Assembly: GCA_964409645.1 (NCBI GenBank)
Contig: CAYPEK010000023.1
Location: 1 to 46,420, forward strand
From: CAYPEK01 sp964409645
GTDB lineage: Bacteria; UBP15; UBA6099
DNA length: 46,420 nucleotides
Reading direction: 5' to 3'
Shown: piece after piece, positions 24,220 through 30,915 of the stretch
Position numbering within the stretch: position 1 is the stretch's first letter
Layout of the letters: each line of letters begins with the position of its first letter
Notes under the pieces: generated by a model
What the model saw: the letters and a program-made list of their open reading frames with translations, nothing else
Databases searched by the model: none
Told to the model about the DNA's origin: nothing
Position numbers and translations under genes: made by a program

Positions 24220-25587
24220 ATGGAGCCAAAACAGACACTGGAAGAACGCATCTTGGAATGGCGGACCTATGTCAGCCGTCGGAATACCGTCAAATCCAGC
24301 GATGTTGATGAACTTGAGGATCATCTTCGAACTCAGGTGGAAGTTCTCGAAAAAGCAGGCCTCAATGACGACGAGGCTTTCCTTGTTGCAGTGAAACGGA
24401 TAGGCGACCTCGACTCTATATCGCAGGAGTTTGCGCGCGAGTACCCTGAGCGACTCTGGAAGCAGCTCGTCGTATCGCCGGGCACAAACGATTCGTCTTC
24501 TGATATGAAGAGAGAAGCAACAGCGGCAATCGTATTGGCAATCATAGCAAGCATTGCGATTAAACTGCCTGAGCTTTTCGGAATAAAAATTCACGGCTCC
24601 GAGGCCGACGTCTCATTTTACACCCGCAATTTTAGCCTTTTCGTGCTTCCGCTTCTCGCCGGTTATTTCGCATGGAGACGCAATCTCAATCAGGTGGATC
24701 GCTATTGGCTGGCCGTTCCGTTCATCGCAGCCGCGCTTGTCGTTAATGTCATGCCTTTTAAACATGGAGGTCATACCGATGTACTGGCCGCACTTCACCT
24801 CCCTATAGCTTTGTGGCTGGCCGTCGGCTTCGGCTATATCCGCGGTTGTTGGCGCGACCATGGCCAGCGAATGAACTTTGTTCGCTTCTCCGGCGAATGG
24901 TTCATCTACTATACCCTCATCGCATTAGGTGGCGGAGTGTTGATGATGTTCACCCAGTTTATCTTCGAATCCATCGGTATCCGCGCCGACAGATTCATTT
25001 CCGAATGGGTGCTGCCATGCGGAGTCGTTGGCGCGGTCATTATAAGCGCTTGGCTTGTTGAGGCTAAACAAAGTGTTATCGAGAACATGGCGCCTGTGCT
25101 TACACAACTTTTCACACCTTTGTTCACAGTGGTGCTTATCATTTTCATCGCGACTATGATCTGGACCGGTAGCGGAATCAATGTTGAGCGTGAAGTGCTT
25201 ATAGGCTTCGACTTGCTTCTCGTGCTCGTCATTGGGCAACTCATTTATTCGATCTCAGCGCGAGATCATCAGGCTCCTCCCGGTCTGTTCGACAAGCTGC
25301 AACTCCTGTTGGTATCCTGCGCTTTCGTTGTTGACATGCTCGCTCTCTGGGCCATCGCGGCGCGCATTTCCGAGTTCGGCTTAACCCCTAACAAAGTAGC
25401 GGCTTTGGGAGAGAATATCATTCTGCTCGTGAACCTTGGCTATTCGGCAGTGCTGTATTCAAAATTCCTGATAGGCCGGGCATCGTTCGCCCCGCTTGAG
25501 CGCTGGCAAACGTCTTATCTTCCGGTGTATGCCGTCTGGGCATGGGTTGTAGTTATCGTTTTTCCGATCATATTCGGTTATCAATAA
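24220..25587 (+). CDS. Membrane protein with N-terminal permease-prefix/HAAS domain
   Basis: A 455-aa protein. Residues about 5-85 form a helical domain of the prefix type (LEERILEWRTYVSRR ... VDELEDHLRTQVEVLEKAGLNDDEAFLVAVKRIGD), which in many bacteria accompanies ABC permeases and is found next to PadR genes. About ten membrane helices follow from residue 105 to the end, without an ABC motif, a MacB domain or any catalytic signature. The start ATG has AAGGAG 7 nt upstream. The fusion of prefix domain with a multi-helix region (a DUF4153-like arrangement cannot be excluded) suggests a membrane sensor or transport regulator co-controlled with the PadR gene. Confidence 0.8.
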   Translation: MEPKQTLEERILEWRTYVSRRNTVKSSDVDELEDHLRTQVEVLEKAGLNDDEAFLVAVKRIGDLDSISQEFAREYPERLWKQLVVSPGTNDSSSDMKREATAAIVLAIIASIAIKLPELFGIKIHGSEADVSFYTRNFSLFVLPLLAGYFAWRRNLNQVDRYWLAVPFIAAALVVNVMPFKHGGHTDVLAALHLPIALWLAVGFGYIRGCWRDHGQRMNFVRFSGEWFIYYTLIALGGGVLMMFTQFIFESIGIRADRFISEWVLPCGVVGAVIISAWLVEAKQSVIENMAPVLTQLFTPLFTVVLIIFIATMIWTGSGINVEREVLIGFDLLLVLVIGQLIYSISARDHQAPPGLFDKLQLLLVSCAFVVDMLALWAIAARISEFGLTPNKVAALGENIILLVNLGYSAVLYSKFLIGRASFAPLERWQTSYLPVYAVWAWVVVIVFPIIFGYQ

Positions 25588-25676
25588 ACCCGAATTCGCT
25601 GTCAGGATACAGGTAGCAATGATCCGGAAAGAGTGAAATGCTCGGCGGAAGGTGGCGGTTGAAGGTGAAACAAATA

Positions 25677-25703
25677 AAAACGCCCCACGAACGGGGGCGT
25701 TTT
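25677..25703. terminator. Bidirectional rho-independent terminator
   Basis: AAAACGCCCC (25677-25686) and GGGGCGTTTT (25694-25703) form a 10-bp stem with a 7-nt loop. Both strands carry a T-run at the 3-prime side. It separates the plus-strand membrane protein gene from the convergent minus-strand yjfB gene. Confidence 0.85.
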
Positions 25704-25737
25704 CGTACATCCGTTTTTGGTTAAATGCGTAGCGATA

Positions 25738-25914
25738 TTATATCTGTATGTTTACGTTCAGCGCCATTCCGAGGCTCTGCATCATCTGAAGCTCCATCTG
25801 CTGCATCTGCTGGAGCATCTTCATGACGACCTCTCCCTGAACCTGCTGCTGGCTGAGCGCCTGCGCCAACGCCGCAGTTTGCAGTGTCGAATCGACTCCT
25901 GATATCTCACTCAT
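25738..25914 (-). CDS. yjfB: YjfB-type small motility protein
   Basis: A 58-aa protein. The start is ATG 25914 with AAGGGG about 7 nt upstream; a longer frame runs into the leader. Most of the chain is one glutamine- and methionine-rich helix (ALAQALSQQQVQGEVVMKML then QMQQMELQMMQSLGM), which is the pattern of the YjfB putative motility family. The family is small and its function is not known; members often lie in flagellar loci. Its promoter (25985-26011) matches the sigma-28 consensus almost perfectly, so it should be expressed with late flagellar genes. The symbol is by family resemblance. Confidence 0.75.
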   Translation of the reverse strand: MSEISGVDSTLQTAALAQALSQQQVQGEVVMKMLQQMQQMELQMMQSLGMALNVNIQI

Positions 25915-25984
25915 AGCGCACCCCTTGCCGCCTCCGGGGCTTCGCTTCAGCCGCCCGACGAGGCAAAAATACACTTCTTTCCGA

Positions 25985-26011
25985 ATATCGGCATGTTTTA
26001 GGAAAACTTTA
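25985..26011 (-). promoter_or_regulatory. Sigma-28 (FliA) promoter driving yjfB
   Basis: On the minus strand TAAAGTTT (26004-26011), an 11-bp spacer and GCCGATAT (25985-25992) match the sigma-28 consensus TAAAGTTT-N11-GCCGATAA at 15 of 16 positions. The -35 element overlaps the TAA stop codon of the J-domain/HEAT gene. Transcription would start near 25978, giving a leader of about 64 nt before yjfB. Confidence 0.85.
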
Positions 26012-26692
26012 GGCGATGTTGAAATTATTTTTCGCGGCCTGCTGTGCGCGGTCGGCGTCAGTTTGCTGTTTCCCGTCTTTCGGGGCGATTTTCCGCAGGT
26101 AGTTCTCCGCGATGGGCGACCCGATCCGCTCGAGCGACCACTCGATCTGACGCCGGAGCACGGGGATGTCTTTCTTGTGGAGCTGGATGAGCGGCATCGC
26201 GGCGATCCGCGCCCGGAGTCCGCCGAGCGCCATCACTGCCTCCGACACCACTCGCCGGTCGGAGTCCTCGAGCGCCTGAACAAGCGCCCACACACCCGCC
26301 TTGCCGCCCGCCTCGCCGATCGCCCGAACCGCGTGCAGCCGCACATATACGTTCTGCGAATGCCGCGCGCGCAACAGCAGCTCTTCCATCGGCAGTGACG
26401 CCGCCTTCTTCGGGGCGGCAGTTCCGGACGCCTTCCGCGCGCCCGGCGCAGGCTGCGTCACCGTGTTCTTCTTCGCGGGCTTCTTGCGTTCCTCGCGCGC
26501 GAGCGATTTCAGGTGTTCGTACGCCGCCGTCACCTTCTTGAACGCCTCCGCCGCCACCGGATCGCCGGGGTGCAGATCGGGGTGCAGCGCTGCCGCCTTG
26601 CGCCGGAACGCCGCCTTGATATCCTGCGCGCTCGCGCCGCCCTTGATCCCGAGGACCGCGCGGCTCGTCTCTGTCCTGTCCTGCTGCGTCAA
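26009..26692 (-). CDS. J-domain protein with C-terminal HEAT repeats, partner of the adjacent DnaK
   Basis: A 227-aa protein. A J-domain occupies about residues 12-66, with the HPD motif in LHPDLHPGD and the KAAFRRKAAALHPDL helix. A basic, low-complexity linker (KKPAKKNTVTQP ... KASGTAAPKK) leads to HEAT/armadillo-like helical pairs (about 102-205: VYVRLHAVRAIGEAGG, RVVSEAVMALGGL, VLRRQIEWSLERIGS). J-domains recruit Hsp70 and stimulate its ATPase; HEAT repeats bind client proteins. Start is a TTG that overlaps the dnaK stop (TTGA); no ATG or GTG lies upstream in frame and the J-domain is complete from this start. Tight coupling to dnaK implies a dedicated chaperone pair. Confidence 0.88.
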   Translation of the reverse strand: MTQQDRTETSRAVLGIKGGASAQDIKAAFRRKAAALHPDLHPGDPVAAEAFKKVTAAYEHLKSLAREERKKPAKKNTVTQPAPGARKASGTAAPKKAASLPMEELLLRARHSQNVYVRLHAVRAIGEAGGKAGVWALVQALEDSDRRVVSEAVMALGGLRARIAAMPLIQLHKKDIPVLRRQIEWSLERIGSPIAENYLRKIAPKDGKQQTDADRAQQAAKNNFNIA

Positions 26693-28404
26693 GCGACCAC
26701 CATCTCGTTGAGATAAACGTTCATCGATTCGATCGCGCGGCGTATCTGCGTGATGTCGTCGCTCCGCAGCGCCGTCTCGATGTACTCGGCGAGTTCGCGC
26801 ACCTCGTCCGCGCTTTCCTCAGCCGCGGCCGGGTCCGCTTCCGCCCGGCTCCTGATGCGGCTCAGCAACAGCCGCGCCTGTCTGATGAGCTGCTGTTTCG
26901 TCAGGAAGAGGTCGTCCTCGTCGCGATGCGCCACCGCCTCCTGAATCAGCCGCTCTATATCCTCGTCGCGGATCTTCTCCGCCGAATTTATCTCGATCTC
27001 GCTGCACACGCCCGTCTTCTCGTCGCGCGCCTTCACGTGTACGATCCCGTTCACGTCGATGTCGAAAATCACCTCGATGCGCGGGATGCCGCGCGGCGCC
27101 GGCTCGATGCCTTCGAGACTGAACTTGCCGAGCGAATAGTTGCGGCTCGCCTGCGCGCGCTCGCCCTGCAGCACGTGCACCTCCACCGACGTCTGGCCGT
27201 CCGTCACCGTCGTGAAAATGCGGCTCTTCGACGTCGGAATGCAGCAGTTCCGCTCGATGACCGGCGCGAACACGTCGTTCTCGTTCTCGATACCGAGCGT
27301 CAGCGGCGTGATGTCCACCAGCACAAGCCCCTTCACGCTGCCCTTCATGATGCCCGCCTGAATCGCCGCGCCCGCCGCGACGCATTCGTCCGGGTTCGTG
27401 TTCTTCATCACGCGGTTGCCGAATCTCAACTCGAGCATCCGCTGCACCGCCGGGATTCGCGTCGAGCCACCAACCAGCACCACCGCGTCGATCCCGTCCG
27501 CGGCCATCCCCGCGTCCTCGAGCGCCGCGTCAACGAGGCCCGTGATCTCATCCATGTAGCCCGCGATCAGACCCTCGAACGTGTTGCGCGTCACCGACAT
27601 TTCGAGATGCTTCGGCCCACTTTCGTCAGCCGAGATGAACGGCAGGTTCACCACCGCCGTCGCCGCCTCCGAAAGCTCCTTCTTCGCCTGCTCCGCCGCA
27701 TCCTTCACCTTCTGCAGCGCCATGCGGTCCTGCCGCAGGTCGATCCCGCTCCGCTCGTAGTATTCCTTGCAGATATATTGCACGAGTTCCGCGTCGAAAT
27801 CGTCGCCGCCGAGCCTGTTGTTGCCCCGCGTAGCCACAACCTCGTACACCTCGCCCGAGATGTCCAGAATCGAAACGTCGAACGTGCCGCCGCCGAGGTC
27901 GAACACAAGAATGACGCCCTCTTTGCTTTTCGGCAACCCGTACGCAAGCGCCGCCGCCGTCGGCTCGTTGATCAGCCGCAGCACTTCGAGGCCCGCGATC
28001 TCGCCCGCGCGCTTCACCGCCTGCCGCTGCCCGTCGTTGAAATACGCCGGCACCGTGATGATCGCCTGCTGCACCGGCTCGTCCAGAAATTCCTCCGCGC
28101 ACTCCTTCAGCTTGCCGATCACTATCGACGCGATCTGCACCGCGTTGAAGTCCTGCGCGTCTATGTTGAGCTTGAAATCCGTGCCGAGTTTCCGCTTCAC
28201 GGACGCCACCGTGCGCTCGTAGTTAAGCACCGCCTGATTTTTCGCCGCGGTGCCGACCAGCAACTCGCCCTCCCTGCCGAACGCCACCACGGACGGCGTC
28301 AGCCGCTCCCCGCGCTGGTTGTGGATCACCACCGGCTCGGCGCCTTCGAGCACGCAAATCACCGAGTTAGTCGTCCCGAAATCTATTCCGACAGCCCTGC
28401 TCAT
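26689..28404 (-). CDS. dnaK: DnaK-type Hsp70 chaperone, short C-terminus
   Basis: A 571-aa Hsp70. Start is ATG 28404 with GAGGAGG 4 nt upstream. The nucleotide-binding domain has all phosphate and linker signatures: GIDFGTTNSV, VPAYFNDGQRQAVKRAG, INEPTAAALAYG, VFDLGGGTFDVSILD, VLVGGSTRIPAVQ, and the linker VLVDITPLTLGIE. The substrate domain is present, but the lid is short (usual DnaK is 600-640 aa) and the acidic EEVD-like or disordered tail is absent. Housekeeping DnaK normally sits with grpE and dnaJ; here the only partner is a HEAT-fused J-protein, beside a flagellin gene. It is likely a second, specialised DnaK (inference). Confidence 0.93.
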   Translation of the reverse strand: MSRAVGIDFGTTNSVICVLEGAEPVVIHNQRGERLTPSVVAFGREGELLVGTAAKNQAVLNYERTVASVKRKLGTDFKLNIDAQDFNAVQIASIVIGKLKECAEEFLDEPVQQAIITVPAYFNDGQRQAVKRAGEIAGLEVLRLINEPTAAALAYGLPKSKEGVILVFDLGGGTFDVSILDISGEVYEVVATRGNNRLGGDDFDAELVQYICKEYYERSGIDLRQDRMALQKVKDAAEQAKKELSEAATAVVNLPFISADESGPKHLEMSVTRNTFEGLIAGYMDEITGLVDAALEDAGMAADGIDAVVLVGGSTRIPAVQRMLELRFGNRVMKNTNPDECVAAGAAIQAGIMKGSVKGLVLVDITPLTLGIENENDVFAPVIERNCCIPTSKSRIFTTVTDGQTSVEVHVLQGERAQASRNYSLGKFSLEGIEPAPRGIPRIEVIFDIDVNGIVHVKARDEKTGVCSEIEINSAEKIRDEDIERLIQEAVAHRDEDDLFLTKQQLIRQARLLLSRIRSRAEADPAAAEESADEVRELAEYIETALRSDDITQIRRAIESMNVYLNEMVVA

Positions 28405-28511
28405 TTGGCCTCCTCGCGGGCTCTTGCGGCAAGCTAAAAAACACGCCGCCAACACCTAACCATGGGCATTCGCTTTAAAATGCAATCGAACGCCCGTATT
28501 TGGCAGCCCTG

Positions 28512-28539
28512 CGTATAGTTAACTATACTACAAACGCAA
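28512..28539 (-). promoter_or_regulatory. Promoter with 16-bp palindromic operator upstream of dnaK
   Basis: On the minus strand TTGCGT (28534-28539), a 16-bp spacer and TATACG (28512-28517) form a plausible promoter. A perfect 16-bp palindrome GTATAGTTAACTATAC (28513-28528) covers the -10 element and part of the spacer. The CIRCE heat-shock operator (TTAGCACTC-N9-GAGTGCTAA) is not present. The leader to dnaK would be about 100 nt. Confidence 0.5.
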
Positions 28540-28882
28540 CCCCTTTTGTAAAGTTTATGAGAAAAAATTGTACAGAGAGCTATTTTTATTTGTCCGCCGA
28601 TTTACGCGTTGGCTTGAGTTTGACTCCCGGACGACTATCGAACGAACGGAAGTCCTATTAGCAATTCTTTTTAGGATGGAATTTTGCTCGACCGGCTGCA
28701 CTCCGCCGACACGTTTTCGCTACTGCGGCCTTGCCCATAATTTGGCGCTAAACCAAGAGTGACTTTTGGCCGCGTAATGACATTGTTTTCATCTCATGCA
28801 CAAAAAAACGTTGTGTATTCCACACGACGAAATACCGTGAATTTCCCTCTGCGGCATAACAAGGTATATATAATACCGTTGC

Positions 28883-28910
28883 TAAAGATATAAACACATC
28901 GTGTCGATAA
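28883..28910 (+). promoter_or_regulatory. Sigma-28 (FliA) promoter of the propeller flagellin
   Basis: TAAAGATA (28883-28890), a 12-bp spacer and GTCGATAA (28903-28910) match the sigma-28 consensus well, with a spacer one base longer than the usual 11. Transcription would start near 28916, giving a leader of about 64 nt before the flagellin ATG at 28980. The stretch 28540-28880 upstream has no convincing gene. Confidence 0.75.
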
Positions 28911-28979
28911 TAACTACATACATCGTGTGTTCATTTTTGCGTTATCGTAATGATAATCGGGGGGAAGGATTCCCGCGGT

Positions 28980-30632
28980 ATGAGCATTATTACCAACACG
29001 GCGGCCATGCTGGCCCTCAACGCGGGGCGGCTTTGCCGCCTCTCCATCGCCACCGCGTCCGGTCGCCTCTCCTCCGGCCTCCGCATCAACAGCGGCGCGG
29101 ACGACCCCTCCGGTCTTGGCATATCGTCTGTCTTCAAATCGCAACTCCGCGGTTACAACGTCGCCACCGCGAACTGTCAGGACGGCATCGCAATGCTCGA
29201 CACGATGGACAGCTCCCTTGCAACCATCCAGAGCATTCTTCTGCGGATGCGCAACCTCGCCGTCAGGGCCGCAAACGACGCGACGCTGACGAGCGACGAC
29301 ATGTCACGGATCGACGACGAGATGCAGTCGCTCAAGAGCAATGTCACAACAGCTGCCGAAGCGTGCACTTACAACACAAAGTATCTTCTCACCGGCGGTT
29401 TGGCACCGGGAGTTTATAACATTATCTTCACCTCAAACCGGGACGGCAATAATGATATTTTTTCAATGAACAGCGACGGAACGAACCCGGTCAACCTCAC
29501 AAGCAGCGCCGGCTCCGACCTTGAAGCTTCATTATCACCGGACGGCTCGAAAATCATATTTTCTACAAACAGAGACGGTAATTACGAGATATATGTGATG
29601 GACAGCGACGGATCAAATCAGACAAGACTGACAAACAGCGCTACTTATGACATCAGTCCCGCATGGTCGCCCGACGGGTCTAAAATTGCGTTTTCTACAA
29701 ACAGAGACGGTAATTACGAGATATATGTGATGGACAGCGACGGATCAAACCTTGTCAGGCTTACCAATGATGCTTCCTCCGATGGAACTCCGGTATGGTC
29801 GCCCGACGGCTCGAAAATTGCGTTCTCTACAAACAGAGACGGAAACACTGAGATATACGTAATGAACAGCGACGGGTCAAATCCTGTCAGGCTTACCAAT
29901 GCCGTTGGAGCAGATACTCGCCCCGCATGGTCGCCGGACGGTACAAAAATCGCTTTTCAGTCAAGTCGGGACGGAGATGGTGAAATATTTGTAATGAACA
30001 GCGACGGCTCAAATCAAATCAATCTTACTGCTAATAACCTTATCTCTGATGAGGGGCCTAAATGGTCACCAGATGGGTCAACAATTATTTTCGTTACAAA
30101 TAGAGACGGAAATAGCGAAGTTTATTCGATGAATATAGACGGGACAAATCAGACAAACATTTCGAACAACCCATCTTGGGACGCATACTATTCAACTGGC
30201 AATATCACATCCATTCAGGATATACAAGTCGGGCCGGACAACGGGGATGATTACAAACTGGAAGTTACTTTTTTTGATGCGCGGGCGACAGCGATCGGGA
30301 TAAGCGGGGTAAGCGCGGCTTCTGCATCCGTCGCGCAGGTTGCCATCGGTAATATCGACAGTGCGATGGCAAAGATATCCGAATACAGAGCTTACGAAGG
30401 AACGCTGAGAAAACGTCTCGAAAGCATCATTGCCGGCAACAGCCTGACCTCGATAAACATGAACGCGGCGAACAGCCGTCTTGAGGATGCTGACATAGCT
30501 TCGGAAGCAGTGGCGCTTGCTAAAGTGCAAATACTACAGACAACAAATGCGGACGCACTCGTCAGTTCCGGGGAGATTTCGAAAGCGGTACTGAATCTGA
30601 TCGAGGAGCAGGATAAGGCTGTGATTATTTAA
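28980..30632 (+). CDS. Flagellin with an inserted six-repeat TolB-like beta-propeller domain
   Basis: A 550-aa flagellin. ATG 28980 is chosen because the protein then begins MSIITNTAAMLALNAGRL, the usual flagellin start; a GGGGGGAAGG ribosome site lies 11 nt upstream. The N-terminal D0/D1 (residues 1-140) has GRLSSGLRINSGADDPSGL and LRMRNLAVRAAND. The C-terminal D1/D0 (about 410-550) has IGNIDSAMAKISEYRAYEG and ANSRLEDADIASEAVALAK. Between them, residues about 145-408 hold six repeats of the PD40/TolB type, each near WSPDGSKIAFSTNRDG-N-EIYVMNSDGSN-x-RLT. The NRDG motif recurs at 153, 197, 241, 285, 329 and 374, a 44-residue period. Both conserved export and polymerisation regions are intact, so the propeller should sit on the filament surface, replacing D2/D3. 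Confidence 0.95.
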   Translation: MSIITNTAAMLALNAGRLCRLSIATASGRLSSGLRINSGADDPSGLGISSVFKSQLRGYNVATANCQDGIAMLDTMDSSLATIQSILLRMRNLAVRAANDATLTSDDMSRIDDEMQSLKSNVTTAAEACTYNTKYLLTGGLAPGVYNIIFTSNRDGNNDIFSMNSDGTNPVNLTSSAGSDLEASLSPDGSKIIFSTNRDGNYEIYVMDSDGSNQTRLTNSATYDISPAWSPDGSKIAFSTNRDGNYEIYVMDSDGSNLVRLTNDASSDGTPVWSPDGSKIAFSTNRDGNTEIYVMNSDGSNPVRLTNAVGADTRPAWSPDGTKIAFQSSRDGDGEIFVMNSDGSNQINLTANNLISDEGPKWSPDGSTIIFVTNRDGNSEVYSMNIDGTNQTNISNNPSWDAYYSTGNITSIQDIQVGPDNGDDYKLEVTFFDARATAIGISGVSAASASVAQVAIGNIDSAMAKISEYRAYEGTLRKRLESIIAGNSLTSINMNAANSRLEDADIASEAVALAKVQILQTTNADALVSSGEISKAVLNLIEEQDKAVII

Positions 30633-30713
30633 ACACATAGAGCAGGAAGAAAAACAGTAGGTAGTAGAATGGTAGAATAGTCGCTTGGGTAAAGCAAGAA
30701 TAATAGAATACAG

Positions 30714-30786
30714 CAATATGCATCTTCCGCCGCGCATTTCATCCGCTCTGAATCATTGCGACCCAAATCCCAGTGGCGGATTTGGG
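30714..30786 (-). repeat. About 73-bp interspersed repeat, copy 1
   Basis: The reverse complement of this stretch closely matches 40227-40298, including the block ATTCAGAGCGGATGAAA and CGCGGCGGAAGA. An internal hairpin (ACCCAAATCC with GGATTTGGGT, 30761-30787) lies at one end. It sits after the flagellin stop codon in a gene-free 280-bp stretch and could also act in transcription termination. Confidence 0.8.
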
Positions 30787-30857
30787 TTGAAGGCGACAAT
30801 GACTTGTCGCACTCCAAGGTGCTTCGCACAAAATTCCAATTGCTGCTTATAAGTAAG

Positions 30858-30884
30858 CCGCCCCCGAACTAAGTTCGGGGGCGG
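30858..30884. terminator. Strong hairpin between convergent genes
   Basis: CCGCCCCCGAAC and GTTCGGGGGCGG form a perfect 12-bp stem with a 3-nt loop, 32 bp beyond the stop of the giant minus-strand gene and 226 bp after the flagellin stop. No T-run follows on either strand, so it may be a factor-assisted terminator or an RNA-stabilising hairpin. Confidence 0.5.
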
Positions 30885-30915
30885 ACTTGTCGCTTTATTC
30901 TCTCATCGCAAATAC

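Noticed and set aside
26926..28437. 503-codon plus-strand frame opposite dnaK
   Set aside because: Antisense shadow of a clearly conserved Hsp70 gene.
28568..28762. 64-codon open frame between dnaK and the flagellin
   Set aside because: No ribosome site, odd composition, no family, lies in a regulatory region.
28749..28777. TAAACC ... GCCGCGTAA, another sigma-28-like pair upstream of the flagellin
   Set aside because: The match to the consensus is clearly poorer than the site at 28883-28910 and it lies 200 bp from the start codon.
29400..30200. Regularly spaced DNA repeats that might be a CRISPR-like array
   Set aside because: They are in-frame 132-bp protein repeats of the propeller, without spacers or a conserved short repeat.
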